Source: Zavarzinella sp. (GTDB lineage Bacteria > Planctomycetota > Planctomycetia > Gemmatales > Gemmataceae). From it: a DNA stretch of 64,000 nucleotides. Location of the stretch: NCBI GenBank assembly GCA_041399155.1, contig JAWKTI010000004.1, forward strand, positions 434,001-498,000, written 5' to 3'. The translations under genes were made by a program, and so were the position numbers. Shown here piece after piece: positions 26,229-34,945 of this stretch. The first letter of the stretch is position 1; each line of letters starts with the position of its first letter. The notes beneath the pieces were generated by a model. That model saw only the letters and a program-made list of their open reading frames with translations, did no database searches and was not told where the DNA came from.

Positions 26229-26560
26229 GGGTGCGTGTTTTCTGGTCCTTCTACAAGATTTCTGGTACCGCGCCTGAATCCTGGGAACCAGTGAGTACCA
26301 AGTGGTGTGCTCCGGGCTCATCCATGAAAACAACTGTTACGGTCGGGCTGCCATCGCAAAGGTCGAGTGCCGCTTGCGAAACATGCTACCTGGTCTGCGA
26401 TTGAGCAGAATCGCGGACGTGGATACGAAGCAATTCCTTCTCTAATCGCTCAAAGACGCCGACTGCGACCTGCTTTCAGAATAATCTCTTCTGCCAAAAA
26501 TACAACGAAAAACTGGGATGTTGAGTCAAGCACAGATCCGGAAGTATTCGCGTGGTGTTT
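26229..26560. other. Intergenic gap holding an inverted B-element relic
   Basis: No gene recognised in 332 bp between two minus-strand genes. Its right half contains the decayed B element at 26391-26480. The left half shows no further repeat. Confidence 0.6.
26391..26480 (-). repeat. Decayed B element (attC-like), inverted orientation
   Basis: On the minus strand it reads GGTCGCAGTCGGCGTCTTTG, then AGCGATTAGAGAAGGAATTG, CTTCGTATCCAC, and TTCTGCTCAATCGCAGACC. This aligns throughout with the array copies, most closely with the degenerate one at 38410. The GTT core is gone (AGGTAGC instead). No cassette-like ORF is left beside it. Confidence 0.65.
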
Positions 26561-28216
26561 CTATCGCACCGTTTCCATTTCAACAACCAGAATCTTCCCT
26601 TCGCGTATTGGTGGGGCGGCTCTTAAGATGCGTACTTTTCCCCGGTCTTTGATTGTTGCCAGTTCCTTCTCAGACAGCAAGACAATCCGCTTCCCCTCAA
26701 AATCTGTTAAATCTTCTACTGCCACCCCACGAACATGTTTGGAATAGTGGAAACAGTGGTTGAACAGATTGTCCCCACCTGTCAGTGCGTAACTTCGGGT
26801 AGTCCATAATTGTTCGATATGGGGGAATTCACTCTTAATTGTGGCAATCTCCCGATTTTTGACTGACTTCGTATCCAGCCACGGGTAAATGCAGGCATTC
26901 ATCTGCATCCAGATTAGTGCAAAAAAGACACACGTGGTGGCTGCCAGATTCAGAAATCCGTGGCTGGGTGGGCGATTCCATTTCCACATCATCACTACGA
27001 AAACCAATGTGCAAACACCTGTCAGAATAGCAACCCAGGTTGCCTGGGGATAGTATCGCACCATCAGATAAATGGCTGCCGCACCGATGATTGCCAAAAA
27101 ACCAAGCGCTATTTTGGTCACCAATCGGTCGGTGATATCCAGGCGGGTGGTGTTGCGAATCCAGTAATCCACCACCGTGGCTGCAAAAATTGCTGTCATG
27201 AAGAACATCGGCATCAGGTGTCGTGGGCGGGATTCCGGATACAGATAGGTCAGAAATAATGGAAACACGAAGCCACAAATTAAGAACTTATGCCAGTTTT
27301 CCGGGATGTTCAGCCATGCAGACCAACGGCGGGACAGAGCAAACACAATCCAGAACACGCCGGGTGCCATCATTACCAGGGAAATTGGCAGAAAAGTAAC
27401 ATAATGGCTGGAATCGCTGAAGGAATTCGTGCCAGCAATCATCCCAGTTGTCTGGTGCACTCCCACTTGTTCTGAGGCGATATTAATCAATTGAAACAGA
27501 GAAAATGAGGTAACTTTCATTAATGCCACCACCCAGGCGATGGTGGGCAGAGTGGACAGCACCACCGCAATGATATGCGACAGGGTGAATAACTGACGGA
27601 ACTTCCCTACCCACAGCCAGTAAGGAACGACCGTCATATAGAAGATCGCGGGACCGGTGGGGCCTTTATGCAACGCACTGAAGCCCAGAATGATGCCAAT
27701 TTTTACCCAGACATTCATGGGAATTTTTTCATGTTCTACCTCGGCATCCCAAAAGAGCTTCATGCACCAGGCGACAAAAAGGCACAGAACGGTATCAATT
27801 TCTGCCAGCATGCCTTTTTCCAGCAATGTGGCGGTGGTGAGGACAAATAAGGCAGACATTGCTCTGCCCACGGGGCTGAGATAACGCTTGCCCAGTTGGA
27901 AAGCCACCAGCGCACAGAGCAGAGCGGAAATTACCGATGGCAACCGTGCAGTCCAGGTGGTTACTTCCCCACCCAGCACGTAAGAAGTTGCCGCAATGAT
28001 CCAGAAGTGCAACGGTGGCTTATTGAGATAGGTATCCCCATATAACGTGGGTACGATGAAATTGCCTGACTGCAACATCTCGCGGGCTGGCAGGGCGCGA
28101 CGGCCTTCTTCCAATCGCAGGGTGCGGTTGCCGAAATTGGGCAAGTAAGCAACTGCCCACAAGAAAATCAGCAACAGAAGAAACCATTTGCTGGAGAGGA
28201 AGTCCTTCCAAGTCAT
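26561..28216 (-). CDS. GT39/ArnT-type membrane glycosyltransferase
   Basis: 551 residues with about eleven to twelve membrane segments. The first loop carries the acidic motif LRLEEGRRALPAREMLQSGNF and then YLNKPPLHFW, both typical of the GT-C dolichyl/undecaprenyl-phosphate sugar transferases (PMT_2/ArnT). ALHKGPTGPAIF and the conserved SRPRHLMPMFF segment support this. It should transfer a sugar from a polyprenyl-phosphate donor to lipid or protein on the outer face of the membrane. A second, diverged relative is at 29742. Confidence 0.9.
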   Translation of the reverse strand: MTWKDFLSSKWFLLLLIFLWAVAYLPNFGNRTLRLEEGRRALPAREMLQSGNFIVPTLYGDTYLNKPPLHFWIIAATSYVLGGEVTTWTARLPSVISALLCALVAFQLGKRYLSPVGRAMSALFVLTTATLLEKGMLAEIDTVLCLFVAWCMKLFWDAEVEHEKIPMNVWVKIGIILGFSALHKGPTGPAIFYMTVVPYWLWVGKFRQLFTLSHIIAVVLSTLPTIAWVVALMKVTSFSLFQLINIASEQVGVHQTTGMIAGTNSFSDSSHYVTFLPISLVMMAPGVFWIVFALSRRWSAWLNIPENWHKFLICGFVFPLFLTYLYPESRPRHLMPMFFMTAIFAATVVDYWIRNTTRLDITDRLVTKIALGFLAIIGAAAIYLMVRYYPQATWVAILTGVCTLVFVVMMWKWNRPPSHGFLNLAATTCVFFALIWMQMNACIYPWLDTKSVKNREIATIKSEFPHIEQLWTTRSYALTGGDNLFNHCFHYSKHVRGVAVEDLTDFEGKRIVLLSEKELATIKDRGKVRILRAAPPIREGKILVVEMETVR

Positions 28217-28282
28217 TTGCGGCCCTGCAATTTCAATAACGTTTTCTTATTATGTTAGTTTTCCAGACGTTGGTAAGGTGCG

Positions 28283-29731
28283 ATGGATTCTCAACCACTG
28301 ATCGACTTTCGACAGGCAACACTGGCACGTCCCGGCAGTGGTGAAGTGTTACATCAACTCAACTGGCAACTCCAGTCTGGCCAACAGTGGGCAATTACTG
28401 GTGCGGCGGGTGCGGGTAAATCAACTTTTACAGCTGCCATTCAGGGGAAACTGCTGCGTCGGGAAGGCGAAACCATCTGGCCCTTGTGGGACCGTCTGCG
28501 GGCCAAAAATCCCCGCCTGACCCACCCTGGGCTGTTGTTTACAGAAGTATCCTTCAAAGAAGATTCGCGTCGCTTTCGGTACGACAACCTCTACTACCAA
28601 CAGCGGTTTGAGTTCTCCAATGATGCGGATATCCCCACGGTGGGGGCGTTTTTGGGCGATTGGCCAGCAGAACAATTACTTCCCGCCTTGAATCAGGTGG
28701 GGCTGTCGCCTGACTTGCTTTCTCACCCACTGATTCATCTTTCGAACGGCCAAACTCGTCGGGCCCGCATTGCACGTGCGTTGTTGATGGATCGGCCAAT
28801 CCTGATCTTCGATAACCCACTGGTGGGGCTGGATGTTGCTGGGAAACAGGCAATTCTGGATGTGCTGCACCACTGCCATCGATCTGGGCGGCAAATGCTG
28901 CTGATTGTGGCACCTGAAGATATTCCAGACTGGATCACGCATGTCCTGCACCTCGAAGATGGGCGGATTGCTCAGTCCTGTGCAAAATCAAGCTATATTA
29001 TGCCTAATTCTTCGGCAGAACTGCTAACAGAAACAGCACAAGAGCAGTCCGAGGGCCCACCGATTGTGGAATTACGGGATGTCACTATTCGCTATGGGCA
29101 GAAAACGCTTCTTTCCCACATCAACTGGACGATTCACGCGGGGGAACGTTGGGCATTAGTGGGGCCCAACGGTTCCGGCAAATCGACCCTTCTTTCTGTA
29201 ATTGCAGGTGATCAGCCCCAGGCATTTTCCAACCACGTGGTGCTTTTTGGTCGTAAACGCGGCACTGGCGAGACGATCTGGGAAGCGAAACGCCCCATCG
29301 GTTTGGTTTCGCCCGAAATCCATCTGTACTTTCGGGAATCGTTGCCAGGGTGGCAGGTGATTGCGACTGGATTTTACGATCAAATGACTTTTCGGCCTAT
29401 TTCCGCACCACAGCTGGCCAGAGTGCTGCAATTAATGGCTGAATTTCAATGTACCGAGCTCGAAAATCGTCGCTTTCGGGAATTATCGACCGGTCAGCAA
29501 CGTCTTCTTCTAATTCTGCGGGCGTTGGTGAAATCCCCCCCGCTGGTGATCATGGATGAGCCGTTTCAAGGATTGGATGCCACGCTGATTGCTCGCTGTA
29601 AATCCTGGCTGGATAATCACTTACAACCCGAACAGGCACTTCTGTTTGTCACGCACCGTGCGGAAGAAATCCCCACGTGTGTGAAACGCACCCTGCACCT
29701 GGATGGGGGCAGAATTGTGAAAGAAAACTAA
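28283..29731 (+). CDS. modF: Tandem ABC ATPase, ModF-like
   Basis: 482 residues containing two ABC domains and no membrane part. N-terminal domain: Walker A GAAGAGKST, signature LSNGQTRRARIARAL, Walker B ILIFDNPLVGLD. C-terminal domain: Walker A GPNGSGKST, signature LSTGQQRLLLILRAL, Walker B LVIMDEPFQGLD. This layout and length match ModF, linked in E. coli to molybdenum handling. The catalytic glutamate after Walker B is Asn in the first domain and Glu in the second, so hydrolysis may be asymmetric. No modABC genes are nearby, so the symbol rests on architecture. Confidence 0.8.
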   Translation: MDSQPLIDFRQATLARPGSGEVLHQLNWQLQSGQQWAITGAAGAGKSTFTAAIQGKLLRREGETIWPLWDRLRAKNPRLTHPGLLFTEVSFKEDSRRFRYDNLYYQQRFEFSNDADIPTVGAFLGDWPAEQLLPALNQVGLSPDLLSHPLIHLSNGQTRRARIARALLMDRPILIFDNPLVGLDVAGKQAILDVLHHCHRSGRQMLLIVAPEDIPDWITHVLHLEDGRIAQSCAKSSYIMPNSSAELLTETAQEQSEGPPIVELRDVTIRYGQKTLLSHINWTIHAGERWALVGPNGSGKSTLLSVIAGDQPQAFSNHVVLFGRKRGTGETIWEAKRPIGLVSPEIHLYFRESLPGWQVIATGFYDQMTFRPISAPQLARVLQLMAEFQCTELENRRFRELSTGQQRLLLILRALVKSPPLVIMDEPFQGLDATLIARCKSWLDNHLQPEQALLFVTHRAEEIPTCVKRTLHLDGGRIVKEN

Positions 29732-29741
29732 TGAATTGTTG

Positions 29742-31439
29742 TTATTTTGAAACTGGATAACCATTCCAAAGCACCAGCACATTCCCGTTCGAAAGAAAAT
29801 CGTAATGACTGCCAACGATGATGGGTTGCGTGGTCAACTCTTTCTGAATGCGTGGGTATTCCTGCTCCAGAACAAACAGATACCCACCCGTGGGTGCTTC
29901 CAGAAACTGGTTCACTTCTTTGATAGAGTACAAAATCTTGATTTCGCGCTGGGCATAAAACACCGCACTTTCCCGAAACCAGCCATGGGAAGCCAGTCGC
30001 AAATCACTGTCTGGTTGCAATAAATTGTTTTCTCGAATCAGATTCGCGGGTGCTTTGTAGTCATTAAACACTACAGGGGGGAATGCAGAAAGCCCAGCCG
30101 TATACAATACGCCCGTAACTGCCAGTACAGGAAGGACTTGCGAGTAGTTTCTGGTAATCAATGCACGCAACACAAATGCGGAACTGATTAATGGAAATAC
30201 TCCGATCCAGGCGTAAGTGCTGAGGCCAATAAATGGTTTGAACTTGCCACCCGGCAGTGGGATCGTGCCACCGGCGATCAGAATGCCTACTATGGTGATC
30301 GCACCGGTAAGGAATAAACCCGACCAAGCCAACCACTGGATTGATTTTGCTGGCTCTGCTACTTTTGTAAACCACCGCACCAGCACACGTGCGGTCAAAA
30401 TTGCCAGTGCGGGGTACAACGGCAGAATATAGTTCGGTAACTTGGTTGCTGCCGCAGAAAACACGATCAGCCAAACGAAAAACCAGCTTACCAGATAACG
30501 AATTGCAGATCGCTCTTCAAGTTCTTCAGGTGCGGTATCGCGATCACGTTTCACCGAGAAGTCCACTGCCTTCCAGAGCGTGTAAACAATCACAAAACTC
30601 CAGGGTGCAAACAACACCAGCAGCAACGCGGGATAGTACCAGATTCCCCCACTGTGGCCCTGCATGGGGGCTTGAAAGCGATTGAGATTTTCACCCATGA
30701 AAAACCGCGTGGGCCAGATCCCTTTGGTATCTACGGCGACCAGAATGTACCACGGCAACGCCACCAGGTAAAACAACAGGAAGCCATAGATCAGACGCCG
30801 ATCCCAGACAATTTTCAAACGCCGATCCCAGATCAGGTACAGCAGGATGATCAGTCCTGGCAAGCCAATACCAATGGGGCCTTTTGTCAGAACGGCAAGC
30901 CCGGCTGCGATACCACACGGGAAGAACCACCACCTTCGCCCACCGTGGGAGCCGATGTAAAAACAGGCCATGACTGCCATCAGAAAAAACATCAACGACG
31001 CATCGGGAGTTGCCGCATGTGCCAAGATGCAGAATTGAATGCAACTTGCCAGAATTATGCCTGAAAGCAGCCCCACTGTACTTCCAAACATGGTGCGTGC
31101 CAACTCGTAACACAACAGCACCGCCAGCCAGCAGCAAAAGACTGATGCAAATCTTAATGCGAACTCATTAATTCCGAAAATGCGAATCGAAGTAGTTTGC
31201 AGCCAATAAAGCATTACCGGTTTGGCAACGCGGATTTCATAATTGAAATAGGGGGTGATGTAGTTGCCAATTTCCAGCATTTCCCTGCTTGCTTCGCCAT
31301 TGACGCCCTCGTCCATGTCCCACAGGGTGTGGCTGCCAAGATTCGGCAGGGTCAGCAGTGCATACGCACAGGTGATTAACAGATAATGAAACCACCGTTG
31401 ATGAGACCAGCAAGACATCATGCCACAATTCTCCTGCAC
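29742..31439 (-). CDS. GT39/ArnT-type membrane glycosyltransferase
   Basis: 565 residues; an internal ATG a few codons in (MMSCWS) is equally plausible. About eleven membrane segments. The first periplasmic loop reads HTLWDMDEGVNGEASREMLEIGNY followed by RVAKPVMLYWLQ, the expected acidic and K-P motifs of ArnT-like GT-C enzymes; LTKGPIGIGLPG and KLPNYILPLYPALAI follow. A periplasmic C-terminal domain of about 100 residues ends the protein. Tail-to-tail with the ModF-like gene, only 10 bp apart, with no terminator hairpin seen. Confidence 0.92.
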   Translation of the reverse strand: MQENCGMMSCWSHQRWFHYLLITCAYALLTLPNLGSHTLWDMDEGVNGEASREMLEIGNYITPYFNYEIRVAKPVMLYWLQTTSIRIFGINEFALRFASVFCCWLAVLLCYELARTMFGSTVGLLSGIILASCIQFCILAHAATPDASLMFFLMAVMACFYIGSHGGRRWWFFPCGIAAGLAVLTKGPIGIGLPGLIILLYLIWDRRLKIVWDRRLIYGFLLFYLVALPWYILVAVDTKGIWPTRFFMGENLNRFQAPMQGHSGGIWYYPALLLVLFAPWSFVIVYTLWKAVDFSVKRDRDTAPEELEERSAIRYLVSWFFVWLIVFSAAATKLPNYILPLYPALAILTARVLVRWFTKVAEPAKSIQWLAWSGLFLTGAITIVGILIAGGTIPLPGGKFKPFIGLSTYAWIGVFPLISSAFVLRALITRNYSQVLPVLAVTGVLYTAGLSAFPPVVFNDYKAPANLIRENNLLQPDSDLRLASHGWFRESAVFYAQREIKILYSIKEVNQFLEAPTGGYLFVLEQEYPRIQKELTTQPIIVGSHYDFLSNGNVLVLWNGYPVSK

Positions 31440-31569
31440 GCGGGCATGATACTGAAATCTTCAGGTGCCTGCAATTACAGTTATATTCGAAGGGATTGAA
31501 ACCGGACTCTGCTAAATGATGCGAAGATTTGGTAAAGGTGGATAAACATTAATGAATTTTAATTCATTT

Positions 31570-32175
31570 CTAGCGTAAGAATTGGTGACCGGTGCCCACC
31601 TGAGTTTTCTCGACGATGGGGGCAATCTGATCCAGTAACTGCGTGCTGTACCCAGCCTGAATCAGAATCGCTTCAGAAAGTTCCCGCGGATCAACTCGTG
31701 CCGCCATGACTTCTCGCTGCTGATCGCGTTGAAATAACGCCTGTTCTGCCTGGTGGGTCATATCAGGTGCCATGTTTCCCCCCACGACATCACCAGCCAG
31801 GGGACGCGGTGCGGCACTTTGCAAAGCAGCTTTCGCCTGCTGATTTTTCATTTCCGCAGCCATACTGCCTAATTCATAGGCAATTGCGGTTGCTAATTGA
31901 TCATCATTGGGAAATGCGTTCAGCATGCCTTCTGAAATCACAATCATATTCTTGCGGTGGTACAACTGTTTTTCGGGAATGCCCACCACCGAAAATTGTG
32001 GGCGATTCTGAAACAGATCCGGCTTCGCCGCAACCAGTTTCTGCCCAATCACTTCCACACGGGTGTGTGCCTGCGTCGAGGCGGGTGGACCTGGATGAAA
32101 TGCCATATCTTCCAGGGATTCACACCCAGAAAAGAAAATAATTGTTGCCAAACATGAAATTTTAATTAGTTTCAT
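31570..32175 (-). CDS. Lipoprotein resembling an M48 peptidase without its zinc motif
   Basis: 201 residues from ATG 32175 (GTG at 32181 also possible). The leader ends in a lipobox-like FFSGC, so probably a lipoprotein. The middle resembles M48-type lipoprotein peptidases of the LoiP/YcaL kind (NMIVISEGMLNAFPNDDQLATAIAYELGSMAAEM), but where those have HELGH the sequence reads YELGS. It cannot bind zinc by that motif. A Gln/Arg-rich helical tail follows. A non-enzymatic relative is inferred; similarity is by motif only. Confidence 0.65.
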   Translation of the reverse strand: MKLIKISCLATIIFFSGCESLEDMAFHPGPPASTQAHTRVEVIGQKLVAAKPDLFQNRPQFSVVGIPEKQLYHRKNMIVISEGMLNAFPNDDQLATAIAYELGSMAAEMKNQQAKAALQSAAPRPLAGDVVGGNMAPDMTHQAEQALFQRDQQREVMAARVDPRELSEAILIQAGYSTQLLDQIAPIVEKTQVGTGHQFLR

Positions 32176-32188
32176 CGCCACGTACTCC

Positions 32189-32198
32189 CACGTGGGGC
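32189..32198. promoter_or_regulatory. CCCACGTGGG palindrome upstream of the lipoprotein gene
   Basis: A perfect 10-bp palindrome immediately before the start of the minus-strand lipoprotein gene. Similar CCCACGTGGG strings occur elsewhere, for example near 44653-44662, so this may be a generally frequent word in this genome and not an operator. Confidence 0.25.
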
Positions 32199-32377
32199 AT
32201 AATCGAACTTCCTGCGCACCGCAAGGGGAGTTTTTAATGAGATAGGATTAAAGGTGATGCCGCGAACAAACCGGAAAATAACCCTTCCAGCCACTTCTCT
32301 GGTCGTTGTGGAATTTTTCGCCTAGCATAGGATATTACTTTTCCGTTAGTTAAGTTGCCGAACCGTTCACACAGAAA

Positions 32378-33856
32378 ATGAATAACACGCAATCCACAGA
32401 ACTTTTGTTTGAATTGTCTAAAAGTGGCCGTCGGTGCCATTTGTTGCCGGATTGCGATGTCCCAGTGCGTCCGCTGAACGAATTGCTGCCAGCAGAAATG
32501 ATTGCCGATGCCCCACCACCCCTGCCGGAAGTGGGCGAAATCGACCTGATTCGGCATTACAACAACCTTTCCACGCGAAATATGTCGATCGATACCAACT
32601 TTTATCCGTTGGGATCGTGCACGATGAAATACAACCCCAAACGTCACGAGCGGTTTTCAATGCTGCCTGCGTTTGCCGGGCTGCACCCACTGCAGGATGA
32701 TGAAACCTGCCAGGGAATGCTCGAAATTCTGTGGGAAATGCAGAATTTTCTGATGGATATTTCTGGTCTGCCGGCCATTTCACTGCAGCCTGCCGCCGGA
32801 GCTCAGGGGGAATTGACCGCACTGTACGTGGCAGCCGCCTATTTTCGTGATCGTGGGGAAACCCACCGCAAAACGGTGCTGGTGCCCGATAGTGCCCACG
32901 GCACCAACCCTGCCAGTGCCGTGTTGGCCGGCTTCGAAACGGTCACCGTCAAAAGTGCTCCCAATGGCATGGTTGATCTGGCTGATTTTCGCAGCAAACT
33001 GAACAACAACACTGCAGTGTTCATGATTACCAACCCAAATACGCTGGGGTTGTTTGAAAATCAGATCAAAATCATCACCGATGAAGTGCATGCTGCGGGT
33101 GGCCTGGTTTATCTGGACGGTGCCAACATGAACGCGATCCTGGGCATCACCCGCCCAGGCGACTTCGGTGCGGATATGCAGCACTATAACGTCCACAAAA
33201 CTTTCACTGGGCCCCACGGTGGTGGTGGGCCGGGCAGTGGACCGATTACCGTACGTGATTTTCTGGCACCGTACCTGCCAGCACCGATTGTTCGGAAAAA
33301 AGACGACCGATTTTACCTGGATTACGACCTGCCCAAGTCAATCGGCCGCGTGCGAAGCTTCTTTGGCAACGTGGGCATTCTGTTCCGTGGCTGGGCTTAC
33401 ATCCGCACGTTGGGCCCAGATGGCTTGAAGAAAGTCAGCGAACATGCCGTTTTGAATGCCAACTACCTGTTAAGCAAAATCAAAGATGTCTATCAGGTAC
33501 CGCACGGCGATCGGTGCATGCACGAATTTGTGGCCAGCGCGAAATTATTGAGGCGAGAGCGAAAAATCAGCGCAATGGATATCGCCAAACGCCTGTTGGA
33601 TTACGGTTTCCACGCACCCACGGTCTATTTCCCGCTGGTAGTGGCGGAAGCGATGATGATGGAACCCACGGAAACCGAAAGTAAGGAAACGCTGGATCAT
33701 TTTGCAGAAGTGATGATCAAAATCACGCAGGAAGACCCTGATTTTCTGCATCAGGCACCCCACGAGTTTATTATCAGCCGTCCAGATGAAGTGAAAGCTG
33801 CCAAGCAGCCAATTCTGCGCTGGACCCCACCCGTAGAAAGCAGCCCCAGCTTGTAA
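32378..33856 (+). CDS. gcvPB: Glycine dehydrogenase (decarboxylating) subunit 2
   Basis: 492 residues. PLP fold-type I with STRNMSIDTNFYPLGSCTMKYNPK near the start, SLQPAAGAQGELTAL, DSAHGTNPASA, YLDGANMNA and the PLP lysine in QHYNVHKTFTGPHGGGGPGSGP. These are hallmarks of the C-terminal half of P-protein, found as a separate subunit in split-type organisms. It decarboxylates glycine and passes the aminomethyl group to GcvH. Neither gcvPA, gcvH nor gcvT is adjacent. Confidence 0.95.
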   Translation: MNNTQSTELLFELSKSGRRCHLLPDCDVPVRPLNELLPAEMIADAPPPLPEVGEIDLIRHYNNLSTRNMSIDTNFYPLGSCTMKYNPKRHERFSMLPAFAGLHPLQDDETCQGMLEILWEMQNFLMDISGLPAISLQPAAGAQGELTALYVAAAYFRDRGETHRKTVLVPDSAHGTNPASAVLAGFETVTVKSAPNGMVDLADFRSKLNNNTAVFMITNPNTLGLFENQIKIITDEVHAAGGLVYLDGANMNAILGITRPGDFGADMQHYNVHKTFTGPHGGGGPGSGPITVRDFLAPYLPAPIVRKKDDRFYLDYDLPKSIGRVRSFFGNVGILFRGWAYIRTLGPDGLKKVSEHAVLNANYLLSKIKDVYQVPHGDRCMHEFVASAKLLRRERKISAMDIAKRLLDYGFHAPTVYFPLVVAEAMMMEPTETESKETLDHFAEVMIKITQEDPDFLHQAPHEFIISRPDEVKAAKQPILRWTPPVESSPSL

Positions 33857-33922
33857 TTGGGGAGTTTTGACGATTCGGAAAACCGCGTTTTGTGAACCGA
33901 CGACATTAGACACGGTTTACAT

Positions 33923-33968
33923 TTCTTTTGCCTTCATAGCCCGCAGCGTGAGCAAGGGAATTTCTTAG
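33923..33968. repeat. 45-46 bp direct repeat, copy 1
   Basis: TTCTTTTGCCTTCATA, then CGCAGCGTGAGCAAGGGAAT and TTCTTAG. The same string, slightly changed, recurs at 34068-34112. Both are followed by similar AAGTCGC-containing text, so the real duplication is about 145 bp apart and longer than the core. Confidence 0.65.
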
Positions 33969-34067
33969 CAAGAGATCGCACACATAGACGCGAAGTCGCA
34001 ATGAGAACATCGGAGCAATGAGCCAGAAGCGTGAGCGACGGAATTTGCCTTGAGCCGCGGTTTGTTT

Positions 34068-34112
34068 TTCTTTTGCCTTCATATTCCGAAGCGCAGAGAG
34101 GGAATTTCTTAG
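34068..34112. repeat. 45-46 bp direct repeat, copy 2
   Basis: TTCTTTTGCCTTCATATTCC followed by GAGGGAATTTCTTAG. Copy of the unit at 33923. Likely a dispersed intergenic repeat family in this genome. Confidence 0.65.
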
Positions 34113-34230
34113 TCAAATTGACCTCAAAGCGGCAAAGTCGCGAAGGAGTAAGGGAAAACGTTATTACCTCCCAGGCGAGAAACCATATCAGAAACTCGAA
34201 TTACAACCAATAAGCTGATGCCCATTACAA

Positions 34231-34262
34231 CCGTCATTCCCGCGCAGGCGGGAATCCAGTTT
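34231..34262. repeat. Palindromic repeat ATTCCC-N8-GGGAAT (dRS3-like)
   Basis: ATTCCCGCGCAGGCGGGAAT at 34236-34255 fits the ATTCCC-N8-GGGAAT consensus of the neisserial dRS3 repeat; CGTC precedes and CCAGTTTTG follows. Similar palindromes occur in many bacteria. Its reverse-strand translation (LDSRLRGNDG) is a known artefact peptide, not a gene. Confidence 0.7.
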
Positions 34263-34477
34263 TGCCCACGTAATGTATGTTTCTGTATCGCTATCTGGTT
34301 TTTTCATTGCACCCCTACGATCTACTGAGTATATTACAGTCCAATGAGGGCGTTCCTCAGGATGAACTTTTGCATGCGCATTGGTACATAACACACAAAA
34401 AGTGATAGACAGAATCTTCAACGGAATAGATAGAAATCAATTCTGTCTAATTATAGTTATCCGACATCAGGAGGCAT

Positions 34478-34837
34478 ATGGCCAAGTCCGCGACAACATT
34501 GGCGAGCGAACTGCTCGAAGGCGACACCGGCGGTCTTGAGGAACTGCGCATTCACGAGTTCGACGAAGACGAAGAGGCGCACGACGACGAAGCGATCGAG
34601 AAGCTCTATACCGATTTCTCAGCCGAGTTTGATCGCGTGGAAGCCGTACTGACCAAGGAGTACGGCAAGCCGTCGCGCACGGGCAAAGAGGATGACGAGG
34701 TGATTCCGCTCAACAGCGTGTTTCGCTTCGCGATCTGGTCCGTCGAGGACAAGCAGTTGTTCGCCGCTGCGGCGCATGAAGATCGCGGCGTGCCAATTCT
34801 GCTCATGCTCGGCACGGCGGACGGCGATGTCGGATAA
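34478..34837 (+). CDS. Cassette gene 1: acidic hypothetical protein
   Basis: 119 residues, very acidic near residues 20-45 (HEFDEDEEAHDDEAIEK). Strong ribosome-binding site AGGAGG 6 nt before the ATG. No family recognised. The second half (NSVFRFAIWSVEDKQLFAAAAHEDRGVPILLMLGT) looks like a small alpha/beta or immunity-protein fold, but that is only an impression. The stop codon TAA lies inside the left core (GGATAAC) of the following attC-like site, a typical cassette arrangement. No attC-like site was found upstream, so it may be the first retained cassette. Confidence 0.65.
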   Translation: MAKSATTLASELLEGDTGGLEELRIHEFDEDEEAHDDEAIEKLYTDFSAEFDRVEAVLTKEYGKPSRTGKEDDEVIPLNSVFRFAIWSVEDKQLFAAAAHEDRGVPILLMLGTADGDVG

Positions 34838-34932
34838 CCACACGCTGCAATGGACCGGCCCCGCGTCGAGCGTTTTGGTAAATTGAAGGTCGTCCGGTGC
34901 GGTGCCGGCCATTGAACGTTGATCCGTTAAGC
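34832..34932 (+). other. attC-like site a1
   Basis: Left core GGATAAC (34832-34838) overlaps the stop of gene 1. Stem arms are CAATGGACCGGC (34848-34859) and GCCGGCCATTG (34904-34914), pairing fully except for one extra A at 34854. Right core GTTAAGC (34926-34932) fits GTTRRRY. A single extrahelical base in one arm is what directs strand choice in true attC sites. Confidence 0.65.
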
Positions 34933-34945
34933 CGGCCTGCGGCCG

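Larger units (their letters stand above)
33857..34477. other. Repeat-rich non-coding stretch before the cassette array
   Basis: 621 bp with no convincing gene. It contains two copies of a 45-46 bp repeat, a palindromic ATTCCC-N8-GGGAAT repeat and, at its right end, the strong ribosome-binding site (AGGAGG) of the first array gene. It forms the left boundary between the conserved gcvPB gene and the array. Confidence 0.65.

Noticed and set aside
26367..26747. Plus-strand ORF over the DUF1501/GT39 gap
   Set aside because: It covers the 3' end of the GT39 gene and the decayed B relic, with no protein-like features.
34188..34421. Minus-strand ORF containing LDSRLRGNDG
   Set aside because: That peptide is the translation of the ATTCCC-N8-GGGAAT palindrome and occurs as a false ORF in many genomes.
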